In this document: positions 48,450-61,368 of the stretch, piece after piece
How positions within the stretch are numbered: the stretch's first letter is position 1
How the letters are laid out: every line of letters begins with the position of its first letter
Origin: Nymphaea colorata
Taxonomy: Eukaryota; Streptophyta; Magnoliopsida; Nymphaeales; Nymphaeaceae
Direction of reading: 5' to 3'
NCBI RefSeq assembly: GCF_008831285.2
Contig: NC_045148.1
Location: forward strand, 12,903,183-12,967,182
Length of the DNA stretch: 64,000 nucleotides
The notes under the pieces: generated by a model
Databases searched by the model: none
The model's input: the letters and a program-made list of their open reading frames with translations, nothing else
What the model was told of the DNA's origin: nothing
Translations under genes and position numbers: made by a program

Positions 48450-48614
48450 CAGGTCGTTTGGCAGCAAGAAAACTATGTAAGTGTCTCATGCATTTACCCC
48501 AAATATTGGGTCAGATTCATGGAACATTAGTTCTAGTGTTCCATGAATCTGCTCAAAAATTTGTGTAGATTCATAGGTTAATCACATAGTGTCCTTGCTG
48601 CCAAACAACCCCTA
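48450..48614. mobile_element. Small MITE with palindromic core
   Basis: The termini AGGTCGTTTGGCAGCAAG and, reverse-complemented, GGGGTTGTTTGGCAGCAAG form inverted repeats continuing to ACTATGT. In the centre, CAGATTCATGGAACA (48512-48526) and its exact complement (48537-48551) form a 15-bp stem with a 10-nt loop. It is non-coding, and the target duplication is not clear. Confidence 0.7.
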
Positions 48615-50879
48615 AAGTTTCTAGGGTCAGTTTTCATGTGACATGGTTATTGTTTAAGGTAAATTCCTAGCTAAGATAATTAATCTACAAAAAATCTTGG
48701 ACCAAAGCCTGGCTGGAATTGCAGAGCCACATGGTGTCTGGTGTGGGCAGTTGCCCACACCAACCTCACAAAGTTTGTTTAGCTTTACATTAATGTTTTG
48801 AATATTTGATTGTTTATATATATATATATATAGGTTCCCCAAAAGCATTAAAAGTACCCCTCCATCCAAGATTTTTTACTCTGCCACAAGATCATTTTCT
48901 TTGAAGAAATTACTGGTGCGGTGTTGCTCTTGGCAGAAACATACGAATTAGCCGATGCACTGGACTCACGTTATTCTCCACCCTTATTTAGTGTGGGCAC
49001 AGGGTATAGGTTTACTTGATTTTGCATGTTTGATTTAGTGTATAAAGCTTCTAAAAATTGAGGATGAATTTTCTACTGGTTGTACAGAAATTGAAGAGTT
49101 TGAAAATCAGTTTTAATTGTTAAAATAGCTTGAAAATTTCTCTTTTTTTGTTTGCAATGTATTTCGACATATATGTAGCGAAAATCAAGTCTTACTTTCC
49201 CAAATTATATTGAAAGTCTCACTTTTTTATCCAATTCACTGTCTAGGTCCAGCCCTTAGGAAATAAGTTATTTTAATTTTAGATTTGATGCTCCTTTAAG
49301 GGGCTTGGCAATTATATCCAAGTGCTGGGAGTGTTATCAAGACCAAGTAGGGATAAGACATTGTGGGAATGTATTCGTGGTGAATTTATGCGACCATGCG
49401 AATGACCATTTGTTAATGTCAACAGCTTGAAAATATAATTTGATATCCAATTCAAACTGTATGCAAGTGGTTGGATATTCCAGAAGAAAACTTATATCCA
49501 TCTCATCAGCAACTGAATTCAGAATTGAAATGGGATTCACCTACGATGAATGTCCAGTTGTGGACTTACGGATGAATGAAACCATTATCTTAGACATGAC
49601 TATTCTTATAACTGAATTCACATATGTAAGCGTAAAACTAGTAATATTTTTTAGGAGGCTAAATAGTAATTTGTATAGAGGCCCATAATAATTTTCAGAA
49701 TTTTTATATAAGTCAAATTAAAAATTTTCAAAAATATAAATATAATTTCTTTTTCTAAAATGTGAGGTCAGAAGTAATGTTGGGATCAACCGAAGCGAGG
49801 TTGTACCCACTGTCACACGGACATTGCATTTCCAGTGCAGCACCCGAGTCAACACGACTCAGTTGTGCGTGTGGACGCAAGTGCGGCTCCAACACACACC
49901 CATAGCCAGTCAACGAGAATCGGGTGTGGCTGACTGCACCCGACGAAGATTGTCTGATTTTGGTGCGCACCTCACTCATGGCAAAAGTGAGTCAGGTGCG
50001 GTCAACTATGTCAAGTCTACATTTGTCCATTTTTAATTTTAATTTTTTATCATTTGTTCAGAAAACAAAAGGGGATTTAAGGCTTCGACTTAGTAGAAAG
50101 CCCTTTCACCCTTGAGATGCGTTGCTGTTGTGTGGCGATCCTGACAGTTTGCCGACAAGATGAGATCAGCGTGCTATCTTCCAACAACTAGTGGCAACCT
50201 TCGTTGCATCTCTAGCACAAGGCAGCCGGTGGCGTGGCGCAAGACCATCTGATCCATCTCCATTTGGCTTTTAGAAGCGCTGGCTGCTGGGTCTCCACTG
50301 AAATGTGTTAGAAACCAACTGCAAGTTTGCGATTCATCTAGTTGATTTCTTGCTGCTGCTTGCATGTTTGTCTTTCATTGTTATTTCTCTTTAATTCGAT
50401 TATTGTTGTTGTCGACTTTATCTTTCCGGAATGATGGTTGCAAGTTGAAACTTTGTTTGGCATTTGCTCATAATGCAAGTGTTTTACCGTTTTTCAGTTC
50501 TTGTTTATAATGTTCATGACTTAATGATTATTTTCTGAAATGTGAAATTGTTTGGTCGTTGTTTTCATGGTATACATATGCTTGAGTTTGACTGTTAAAG
50601 TACTAATGTTTTTCTCGTAGATTAGTTTTTTGTTTTGCTGCAATGATGGTCATACTGTTAGTTTACTTGCTTAGCATGTTTTTCTAATTAATTTTTATTG
50701 GCTTTTGGTGTTTTTTATAGGGTCCATAATTTGATGGCATTTACAGCAATGACTGTTAGCACCGAATGTGTGTATTGTAAACATTTACTGATTTAGATTT
50801 TAATATTTTACTTAGCATATTATAATTTTTTGTAATACTTTTTTTTTTGTTTATAAGTACTCTTACCGTATCACACCTT
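48615..50879. other. Intergenic DNA between LINE relic and candidate LSD1 leader
   Basis: Mostly AT-rich, with a GC-richer patch (49760-50000) containing repeated CACCCGAC/GTGCG words of the kind found at ends of plant TIR elements. No gene recognised. Confidence 0.4.
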
Positions 50880-51247
50880 TTTTTTTTTTTAAGATGTATC
50901 GCTCCCACACGCACCGTCCGCACCCGGCCTATGTCAGGTTTGTGGTACCTCATTCAAAACCGTACCACCTATCACGTGCGTGTGAACTACGCGTGTTCGG
51001 AGCAAGTCAAAAGCCGCGGCATCAACAAAAAAAACTCCATATCCAGCAAAAAACTTCTTGCCGACGCGTGTCTACCAAACATTACGTCGTACCGTACCCC
51101 CTGTATGTGCCGAGTTTTTCTTAAAATAGTCCCCCCTTCTCGCGTCTCTCTGTTTTTCTCTTTCCCAAATCAAAGCCAAGTCCCTACCGGACGCCGGCCA
51201 CCGCTCGAATACGATTGGTCGACCGCTACATCCCTCGGGTGAACGAA
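50880..51247 (+). promoter_or_regulatory. Candidate LSD1 leader exon and promoter
   Basis: This is a GC-richer island in AT-rich DNA. It ends in GGTGAACGAAG followed by GTATCTCTCTCTC, a good plant donor with a pyrimidine-rich intron start. LSD1 coding begins two bases after an acceptor at 57293, so a non-coding exon must exist; this is the most promising spot seen, about 6 kb upstream. The placement is inference, and the open frame at 50847-51242 has no recognised domain. Confidence 0.25.
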
Positions 51248-51699
51248 GGTATCTCTCTCTCTCCCCAAAGCCACCCAGCAGGCAAGCGGTTAAGGGCTCT
51301 CATCCCTTTGGTTCTCTCTGTACAGAAGGCTGGCCTGTTGCGGTCGGAGCCGATGAGCTGGGTCATGTTATCATTCTTGTCGATATTATGATGATGAGTT
51401 TTTTGTTTGATTTAATGTGATTGCAGTTCTGAATCTAGGAGATAAGATAAATTTCTTCGTGTTGGGAAAATTGGCATCTATAAATTTGTCGGGTTTTGTT
51501 GTTCTGAGCATCTGTTGCCAATTGTTTCTCCATGTCTTTTTACCTTGCATTAATCAGATGGTTTAGGTACTAGCATGGAACTTCATTCGAAAAGTCTGGA
51601 ATTAAAAATATCAAAGGTTCCACAAAATAGATTGCTTCGTACGACAGACATCATACGTAGTAGAAGCTCTATCATATTTATGCATGTTAAATTCCCTAA

Positions 51700-51856
51700 G
51701 AAATTTCTCTGGCTCTGCCACTGCAAGGAGAGCCATTAAAGTTTCTCCCTTGAGACCTATGTCACATTTACGGACTGGATTGCCGACTAGTAAACGGTGT
51801 AGCTAAATTTTAGAATGGGATCTCATATTATTTTGGGAGTTGAGACTATTTGTGTC

Positions 51857-51895
<39 letters not shown>

Positions 51896-53720
51896 TATTA
51901 GCCGAAATCTGCCTGTTTAAGCAAGTTTCTCCTTTTCCACACTCTTCTCTTTCACGAAAAAATTCTCAAAGAGGATTCAAAAAATCCCTTTGTATAATAT
52001 TGTAATTTTAGTGGGTTTAGGGTTTGGTCTGAGATGGGCAATAAGAGGGTCCTAAGAGGGTCCTAATAAGTTTCGACTTTGCAATTCTGAGGATCCTTTT
52101 CCTGCCTCCCTAAGTTGCTCTTGGTTCCAAGGTATTCCTGCCAACTTCTCGTTTGAGTCCTTTTTCCATGACGCTTAAGGGTTGTCTAAGACAAGCAACC
52201 TATATGGGTGTTTGCAAGGAATGTGCAGCGTGTCTAAGTTACTTTTAGGTTCACTATCAAAGGTATTCGTGGCAACCTCTTGTGAGAGTCCTTTACTATA
52301 TAGGAGGACCTAGTCGATCCACTTGGAACTTAGGCTTTAGGGCCTAGTTTCTCCTTCCAGTGATTTTATAATGAGATTCCATTTGTGAGGGTTGGTACTT
52401 TTAATCTTTCTCTGGATGTAATTTTTTTGTTTAAAGCAATTATCTTGTCTTCTTCTTTTTGTCTTGTCCGGGAGTCTTATATGGGTCTACTTGTTTTACT
52501 AGTCTCCAGTATTTTTTATATACTTCGATAAATTTTCTGCCTAGATTTGTTTTTATTAGACTTTTTCTCTGGTTTCGATATATGCAATATTTTTGTTTAA
52601 TTATGTGTTCGTTATAATTCATACAAATGATTCATATTATACTTTTGTATTTGTTTCATATTTTTTGTTCTAGCAGTTAGTACTTTAAACTTAAATTAAA
52701 TTATTTATTGTCATTTTTATCATCATTAAAACCTCAATTTTTATAATTTTATCAGTTATTTTTTATGTGTTATCATTTTCTCATTTATTTTATGTTTACC
52801 TAATTTTGAAGATTTTTTTTTTATTTTTAAAAAATAGCGTAGTTTTTCCCTAAAAAAATACTTTGCTGAAAAGCACTTGAGAAAAACCTCGTTGTTGAAA
52901 GCCTGAGAATGATATTTATGGCTGTGGTTTGTACTTTTTGGCCAATCTATTTGTCTTTCTCTTAAAATTGGGAATTCTCTGACTCTGCCTTTGCAAGCAG
53001 CGCAGTTGAAGCTTCTCCTCTTGAGATCTGCATTATATTTGCTTACCAGATCTGCATTATATTTGCTTACCAGATCGTCAAATGGAAAGCAACCTAGCTG
53101 CATTGCAAAATGAGATGTCATTTTTCAAAGATGAGTTTATTCATGCCCCCCTCTGTTAGAAAATGTTTGCCTGTTTAAGCAAGTTCCTCCTTTTGGCTCT
53201 CCTCCCTCTCTTTTGCAAAGAATTGCTAGAAGTGAATTGAAGAAATTTCTTGAAAAATATTGTTTCAATTTCCATCTGGATGAAGGTTTGGTTTGAGCTT
53301 TTTCTGCATTTCTAAATAAATGCTGGGTCCAATGACAAAGTTATTCCTGCCAATCTCTTGTTAGACTTTCTTTTTCTTTTAGGTTTAAGGTTTTATCAAA
53401 GATGAGCTATCTGACGTTGCTAATGTTTTCAATGGGCACTTGAGCATATTTTTTAGTGTCTCTAGTCACGCTTGGGTTCAATATCCAAGATATTCTTGCC
53501 AACCCATCATTAGTCCTTTAGCCATCCATCTTAGGATCCTGGAGAATATGCTTGTTCTTCGCAATTTCTAGGGTTTTAGATACTTTTTTCATTGGCATGT
53601 TCGAGTTTTAGTCTGCCCTTTGGAAATTTCCTAGTTATTTTGTGTATGATTCTCCTAAATTTGAGAATTGCTTTGGCTCTACCCCTGAAAGGAAGGGCAT
53701 CAGACTTCCTCATCCTTAAA
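51700..53720. repeat. Diverged triplicated segment
   Basis: A module beginning near CTCTGGCTCTGCCACTGCAAG (51708) recurs as CTCTGACTCTGCCTTTGCAAG (52977) and as TTTGGCTCTACCCCTGAAAG (53670). The first two copies also share GCCTGTTTAAGCAAGTT and ATTCCTGCCAA downstream in the same order, about 1.26 kb apart. A 24-bp exact tandem duplication (53024-53047, 53048-53071) lies in copy 2. No coding sense was found. Confidence 0.65.
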
Positions 53721-55375
53721 CAGAGGGTTCAGGGAGCAAGGCCTCTTGCATCAAAATGGTAATTTCTAGAAGCTCTTGAAGCTCTTTTGTTTATTGAATT
53801 GGAAGGTATGACATGACTCTTAACCACTACAACATTTTTTATCATCACACTTAAAGCTCAACCCAGAAGATGGGGGAGGTCCGTCTCTGATTAGTTTTTC
53901 AACAAATACATGACTACAATGGCCAAAGCGAGTGATGCGATTTTGCAATGGGTAAATTTTAAACATTTTCACTGAAAGATCAATAGTTGAAACCTCAGGC
54001 CAGATAATAGTTTAACTGGCTTTCATATAGTGGCAAGTGCATGTCAAGCTCAGGTTGGAAGACAATAAGGATACTTTACAATTTTAGTTTGCTAATCAAT
54101 GTAAGTAAGCAAATCAACCATTCAATAATTTACAATTTCTTTGATAGAAAGAAACACAAAAGAGAATTGCAAGCCATGCTAATCTAATGCTCAAGGTAGC
54201 AAACCTAGTGCGACCACCACAGCCCTCCCTCCATCTTATGCAAAATCTCTGGCCACTTGAAATCAAAATAAAGAAGAAATTACTAGCCTACTATCTTAAT
54301 GACCAAACCCCAAATGAATTATAAAACTAACTCAGTTCTGGCTTCGCTATCAAGAAGAACATCATGAGTGGCCTAAACTTGGTATACTATACTAAACACT
54401 AAAGACAACCATGTAGAACAATTAACTTAAACAAAGAACTCAAACTAAGTCAAGTAATTTTGCTGAAAAGCTGGTTATGATATTTGAAAACAAGTTATCT
54501 AAGAGTCTAAGACTCATAAAACTCTAATTAGCAGCCTAAATTACTTAATTTAGTGGGAGATAACAGAAAACTAGAGTAAAACTTGTGAAATAGCACCTAA
54601 ACTATAAGAGAAACTAAACCGATATCTATGAAATACAAATCCTTAAAATCCTTCTACTCCAGTTCTTACAAAAGCAGAAGTAAATGCTTATGAACCTAAC
54701 TGGAATCAATTCTTAAACAGAAGCAAAACATCTAATAACACAAACCTGTTAGTAGAAAAACAGAAAACGAAGGAACAGAATCAAAGAACTCAAAATTACA
54801 GTTACCACTTTGTACCTGGACTATTGTTTGCGGTTTTCGATCCTGCATAGCAGAACCAGAAATTCTGCTTTAAATGCCTTCAAAATTGGCAGGGACTTTG
54901 AGAATAAGAATTACAGGAGACAGAAAAATCATCCTGTACCAAAACTATGCTTGGGAAGTAGGGACTTTGTAAATGTAATTATTAAGAGATGCCCTCTCAG
55001 TCTTCCTTTCCGGTAGTCCTCCTCCCGTACAACACAGGATTGAGATGGCCTACTAGGGTCAACGTCAACTTGATCTAGTTACTGTAAGGGGTTGGGCCAA
55101 GTGGTCCTGCAAAAACTATTCTTGGACAGGTCTGAAACAGTACCCAAGTACAAATAAAAATCAGATCCTAGTGAGTTGTACTACCTCTAATTATAAGAGA
55201 TTCCGAAGTGGTCCTGCGAAAACTATTCTTGGAAGGTCGGAAACGATACCCACCTGGGACAGTTCTATGCTTCTAGCCAAACAGTCCTATTTTTTAGTCT
55301 ATATGTATCTCAACCTCTTTTTTTTTTTTTTGGTCCTAACTCCAATAAAACTAAGACCCTACTGAGTTGTAATGC
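53721..55375. other. Intergenic AT-rich DNA
   Basis: No coding or mobile feature recognised. TGGTCCTGC(A/G)AAAACTATTCTTGGA occurs twice near 55102 and 55211, a short direct repeat. Confidence 0.45.
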
Positions 55376-55802
55376 CTCTAAACAGAGAGTCAATACTTCA
55401 TGAAAGAAGTCTCCATGGTTTTCACCTTGAGGACAAGGTGAATTTTGAGGGTGAGGGGGTGATACGATATAACCATTGTAATCAGGGCAAATGATGCCCT
55501 AAGTGCACGGTAGGTAGGGAAACTCATATCTCAAAGGAATGAGTCTTAGGAAGGCTGGGGACAAATTATCAAGACAACTAGTTCAGACTGGACCCAGAAT
55601 TTACCCCTTTATATACTGTAATTAGGGTAAGAAACGCATCAGTTAATAAGGCATGTCTTTTTTTGAGGTCCCCCCCCCCCAACCCAACTAAGTGGGATGA
55701 CGTGCATGAGCTCCTTCAGTTCTCTTCTGCTGCAGGGGCAGAATTGGTGGCTTCAGCATGCATGTTCTTGGTTTCTAGAATTATAAATGCTTTACTTTCA
55801 TC
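55376..55802 (+). mobile_element. Ty3/gypsy 3' end: polyprotein terminus, PPT and LTR start
   Basis: CACCTTGAGGACAAGGTG (55423-55440) is the conserved end of many plant gypsy polyproteins. It is followed by a purine tract, TTTTGAGGGTGAGGGGG, and TGATACGATATAACC (from 55460), a likely LTR start. The LTR end is not visible and may be displaced by the element at 55803. Confidence 0.5.
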
Positions 55803-56151
55803 CTATGTCACATGGGTGCGGGCATGGTACGGGTTCGGGTACAGTGGTACAGGTTCGGACACGGCAAATTTTATATTCTCATAAGAAAATCTCAGAAAAA
55901 AACACAAACAAAACATTGTTTATCATAAGAAAAATGGGTGGAAAATATAGAATCTTAGTGGAAGCCTGGAAGGGAAATATAAAAGAAGGGAAAAATCAAA
56001 ATTAGAGAAAAAGTTAAGTTTGAAAATATTTAAATGTTTTAAAATGCAGCTGTGCCCACGTACCCGTGTCGCTCTACCCACGTACCCGTGTCGCTCTACC
56101 CACGTACCAACACAGGTAGCTGGGAAAATTACACGTACCCGTGTCACATAG
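55803..56151. mobile_element. Small TIR element with CTATGTCACA ends
   Basis: The left end CTATGTCACATGGGTGCGG and the right end, reverse-complemented, CTATGTGACACGGGTACG, are inverted repeats about 349 bp apart. Inside are CGGGTTCGGG words and a near-exact tandem CCCACGTACCCGTGTCGCTCTA (about 56055-56101). It has no coding capacity and is of the same general type as 25324-26190. Confidence 0.6.
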
Positions 56152-57293
56152 CTTTCTTCACATATTCTGATTTTGGTCTACCCTTTAAAATTTCCCTGTG
56201 CATTTGTACTTGTTCTTTCGCTCTTTCTCCTAGACCTAGAGCAGCCTTTTCAAGAAAGTTCTTCATGATAACTTTGATTTGGAGGCTGGAATATGGAAGA
56301 TCCAGTACAGGATTGAGCATTACTAATAAGCATTTTGGAAGAACAAGAGAGAGACACACCTGGATCTCCTTTTCTTAGAATTCCTGGTCATCTTCTTCTG
56401 ATTACTGATAGGGTCATATCCTTTATGGTCAAATTTCAGTTTGATAGATTTCCTGAGTTAAGGTATGTGATGATGGATGTTAGGTAGATTGTCTAATAGA
56501 AGATTCCAAAATGCTCACTGTACAGTTAGCAGATCGATAGCGTGAATTTGTTTTACGGGAATCAAGATATGTTATTGATAGACATGATAACTTGTGTGCT
56601 ACATAACAAATAGCATGGTGTGCTGGCCTCATAGAAGTCTGATAATACCATGAAGTTGTCAAAATATGTCCTATCTTCAAAACATCAAAATATGAGCTGG
56701 ATTTTTACCCAATAGTAGCTCTTTCCTATTTTTTCCTTTCATATGGTTTATATGTTCTTGTATTTTTAATTGTTTTCTGTATTTTTTTGTACCAAAATCT
56801 TAATATATCATAGAAATTCCCCTCTCCAAAGAAATCTGCAGACAGATCTTGTCCTGGGAGAATATAAGGATTAAATTTTCAATTGCATAATGTTGCTCAA
56901 TCTAACTTTATCCTGGTAGTAACAATTTGTGTAGCGAAAAGCTGAAAAGTGTTGCAATTCCGTCTATCTCATGGGTTTACATGAAACAGTGATAATGATG
57001 AGAAGGCAAATTTGTCTCCATGCTTCATCGTGGTTGCACAATTGTAGCCAATTATTTTTATTGAAAATATGTTTGTCTAATTTATGATCTACTCTTTCCG
57101 CTTGTTCAATTATCATTTTTATGCACTAGAATGACTCTGATGTTCTTTTTATTAGTATGCAAAACAGCTGACTAGCTTTTCTTGTTCTGATGTTGTACTT
57201 CCCACTATTCTCTTCAAAATTCTGTTGTCCTGCCATTGTTGTTGTGCAACTACCCTGAGTTCAGTTTCATTGTTTTCTTCTGATGTGTTGCAG
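56152..57293. other. LSD1 upstream intron or flank
   Basis: AT-rich; ends in a pyrimidine-rich acceptor (TGTGTTGCAG) two bases before the LSD1 ATG. If a leader exon exists upstream, this is intronic. Confidence 0.5.
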
Positions 57294-57295
57294 TT

Positions 57296-59745
57296 ATGCA
57301 GAGCCAGCTTGTTTGTTCTGGATGTCGGACTCTTCTTCTTTACCCCAGAGGAGCCACAAATGTTCGTTGTGCAATGTGCAATACAATAACATCAGTACCA
57401 CCTCCTGGTTTGTTTCACTCCTTTTCCTTTTCTATTATTAAATATCATAGTGGGCTAGCAAGTTTATAAAAACATTTCTAGAAGTTGGCAACAGATTTTG
57501 TTTTAGCTATCATTATACCTTCTGGATCAGGACAGATGGCCATATTTTACTGACGTGGAAATTATGTAAAATCATGACACTTGGATCTCACTCTCTCTCT
57601 CTCTCTCTTTCTATATATATATATATATAGAGTGAGTGAACAATGACTCTGGTTATCTAGAGCCACGCAGCCATCTAACCAAGGCCGTCCATCTAAAGCA
57701 GATGGGTGGTTGAGTGAAGATGACGAAAACGCCTATCACGTTCTTCTCTTTACTTTTCTCTTAAGCGTCCATCATGTTGGAATTGGACAGTGCAAATTAG
57801 ATGGCGAGGTGACTCTAAAAAGCTAGTCACCATTCAAATATCATATATATATATATCAAGTGGCATACTCGGTCATGTGATAGGCCTCTAGAGACTGACA
57901 GCTTGCTGCTCTTTTTGAGGTTTTTGTTCTCTTTTCGTTTGTTATATTTGGTGCTTGCTGCCCATGATCATGGCTCGATCTGCAGTTCTGGGCATGTCTT
58001 TGTAGAAATAATGTTGTGGCAACTGCCTACTTTCAAGAGCAAACTCTCATGAATCATGATCGTTGAGGGACTATGGGTAGTTTTATTCTAAATACTATCC
58101 CCTTGCACAACTTTATTAAACGCTAATCTTTTGGATTCATTGGACTCCAAAGGTCAAAACGTACAATGAAAGGAAAATTTAGGTTATTTGAAGTGGAGGA
58201 GCACAAGTCACTCTGTTAGATATTTAAAATTTAGTGAATGCGTAAAATGTCCAAAATTCCCGTCAAATATTTGCTCATAAACATCTGGCAGTGAAAGCCG
58301 AACAGGTTTTTCAGTGGGAACTGGAGAATTTGTTTTTCGATTTAAGAAATGGTCTTAATTCAATTATTTTATTTGCTTCCCACTAATTCAAAAACTATCA
58401 AACATGCAACTATAATGGAAAATTTAGATGCTGTAGTTATCCATGCTACTTTTATTGTTCTTCATGTCATGTGCAATTGCTTTATACTGTGACTAACTTA
58501 ATTTTCATTCTCTTCTGCTTTGTCCTTCTATATTGATGATATTTATAATATTCATGCATAGGTATGGATATGTCGCAGCTTGTATGTGCAGGATGCCGTA
58601 CCTTACTGATGTACCCTCGTGGGGCAGCCAGTGTGAGATGCTCTTGCTGTAACACAGTAAACCTTGCCAGGGAAGGTATGTTAACCCCTAGTAAAAGCAT
58701 CACATACTATTTGTACATCTTTCTCTGAATCTTATTAACACTTTGATGTGCATCCTGCTGGAAATATCTGTTTATTCTAGGTTATTGCCGATTTTTTGTT
58801 ATCGTTAACCTCCTTCTTTGTTGCTTCCTTCCATGCACTTTGCATGTGTCTCAGGCCCACTGACAAACTTTCATCTACATAACTATATTAACACGTCTGT
58901 ACATAAACAAGGAATACTAAAACCCCCTTGATTGTTGAATCTAAGTAGATGGAGATAATCTGGACAGTATGTTTTTGTAAATAAATGATTTGTTGTAAAT
59001 AAATGATTTGCTGCACACTGTGGCTTAAATATGCTACAAGTCATTTTGCTGTATGTTTTATTTTTTATGGTGCCTGGTCGGCTTTAGTAGCAGGAGTGAC
59101 AATTTCTAAACAAACTTGGGTGCAAGTGCTGCAACAATGTGTGCGTCTGTGTGTCTATGTACACCCATACTTTCATAACAAACTTAAAATGACTTTTCTG
59201 AAATTAAAAAAGAGAAGTAGAAGAGTGAAGGTATGGTGCGAGTGCAACAAATCCATGGTCAGCAGTGTCAGGTGCATTGAGCTGCAGTCCAACCAGTCAG
59301 AAGACCATGGCTGCCCACTTTTTTATGATAAAAATATAAAAGAATGGAAAGGGGGTTAGGGCAAACACAAGCCCCACTCTCTAGCTTTCTATGTAGCAGC
59401 AACTTCCAACAGGATGGCAACTGCAGTTGTGGGCCTCCATCAGCATCTACAATGGGAGGGAGGATGAAGAGGGTTCCTCACCTCAGTGCAGCAGCAGGAG
59501 GGGCAGCAGTTGCGTCGAGGGGGAAAAAAGAAAATTTTGGCAGCGGTTGCTATGGAGGTGGAAAAATGAGAAGTTAGAGAGGCAGCATTATCATTTGTCT
59601 ATCTTTTTAATGTTTCTTTTATTTCGTTTTGCAATGAGAACTCAATTTTATGGTTACAAAAGGTTCTTTTTAACTTTTCATGTTTTCATGATGCAAGTTT
59701 CTCTTTTATTGCAATTTGCAGAAAGATAAATTATTTGATAATCTA

Positions 59746-59783
<38 letters not shown>

Positions 59784-60871
59784 AGAGAGAGAGAGAGAGG
59801 GAGAGAGAGAGAGTAGTGGCCAATTGACCCATGCTAGATCTACTTGTCATACCAACATCCATGTTTGTATTATTGCTGCCTGGGCAACCTGCCAAGAGAG
59901 TCTAGTTTGTATGTTTGAAATTTGAATACTAGTCTCCTTCAAGGACAAGCAACTTGTGCACTGCCTCCACCTTCTAGTCTTCCATATCCTTCTTTTAGTC
60001 AAACCGTTTTTTGTATCCGCACAGCAAACCTTTGACCGGGATTGACCTTGATTCTTCCTTGAATGATCTTCTGGATCCCACCAAGTATCTAGATGGGGAG
60101 AGGATGAAAGTCTGAATCTGCCCGTGACCCTCAATGTATGTGTGGTTGTGACATGTTTTATGTCTATAAGTTTGTCAAGCTTTTCTTACACGATTTGGGT
60201 ATAGCATGTCATTTACCGATAAGAGATGAGGGCTAGCTTAAGTTTTCCTTGTACTAATTTCATTTTCTTATAGCAAATCAAGTTGCCCATGTTGAATGTG
60301 GTCGGTGCCGCACAACACTTATGTATCCTTATGGAGCACCATCGGTCAAATGTGCAGTCTGCCATTTTATTACAAATATTGGGGTAACACATTTTCCAAC
60401 CTTCTCTATTTTGTTTCTATTTTTTCCCTCTTTTACTTAATATTATTTTTTGTATACTGTCTGATTATCTTCTGGTGGTTATCACTCTTCTGAACTCTCT
60501 GTACCCAGATGAATGCTATCCCAGTTCCTATTCCTACTCATGGGACATATGGGCCAATGCCGACACCTACTCGTCCTACAATGACGGTAGTCTCTTTTAA
60601 TCTTTGGTGGTCAGCACTTAACAAATTGACTATTTTAGTTGAGTTTGACACACTTGTTTATTTTTATCTTTCAGTCAACATCTCAAACACACAATCAAAC
60701 AGTTGTCGTTGAGAACCCAATGTCCATGGATGAAAGCGGGAAACTGGTAAACATCATTTTATAGAAGAAACATCCTGTTTCACTTGCTTTCTTTTGATAC
60801 ACTCATGTATTGATTGGTCTTCGATCCAGGTAAGCAATGTTGTAGTTGGAGTCACAACAGGGAAAAAATGA
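57296..60871 (+). CDS. LSD1: LSD1-type zinc-finger protein (three zf-LSD1), 6 coding exons
   Basis: Predicted 175-residue protein of the LSD1/LOL family, which in Arabidopsis negatively regulates ROS-driven programmed cell death as a nucleo-cytoplasmic scaffold. Coding exons: 57296-57407, 58562-58675, 60274-60383, 60509-60586, 60675-60746, 60830-60871 (TGA 60869-60871). Three fingers of the form CxxCRxxLxYPxGxxxVxCxxC occur at residues 7-28, 46-67 and 84-105, all with four cysteines. The tail reads [15 protein letters not shown] and then [10 protein letters not shown], which is the diagnostic LSD1 C-terminus rather than that of shorter LOL paralogues. Arabidopsis LSD1 is slightly longer (about 185-190 residues), so this copy looks complete. 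The ATG lies 2 bases after an intron acceptor (57291-57293), so a non-coding leader exon must lie upstream. Confidence 0.95.
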
Positions 60872-61368
60872 TGATGCAGCAGTTACTGCCTGGTTTGTCA
60901 ACACTAGACATGGCTTTTTGGTCAATGCAGCACTTGCGGTAAATATTGGTTACAGTGTTCATATTTTGAGTCACACTGGGTTATCGATGGTTCAATTTGA
61001 ACAACCAAGACATTGTAGATAAGAATAATGGATTATCAAAAACAAACATCTTCAATTGCTTTTTTGGTGGTCAATAGGAAGTGTATTGTCTTTGTAAATG
61101 AGTTTGTATGTTTTTATATTCATCTTACATCGATGGCAAAGTTTGTAATTTTATGTTAATAAGTGGTTTGTGAATGATGTAATCCTTGTTAAATTAAATC
61201 TGGCAAGTCCTTTTGGTACACTGTAACATGTGTTATGTAAACATTTTCAGTTGAGTGGAGTTGTCTAATTTCTACCTAATGGCATAATCCTACCTAGAGA
61301 CCGTCAGTGTTCTGTCCCTAGAATGCATTTGACTTGGACTGCAAGTGTTGTTCATAGTTCATACCAGT
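60872..61368 (+). other. LSD1 3' UTR and flank
   Basis: AT-rich DNA after the TGA. GTTAATAAG near 61155 is a possible weak polyadenylation signal. No further gene recognised. Confidence 0.35.

Noticed and set aside
50847-51242. 131-codon plus frame
   Set aside because: No domain; more plausibly an untranslated leader or element DNA.
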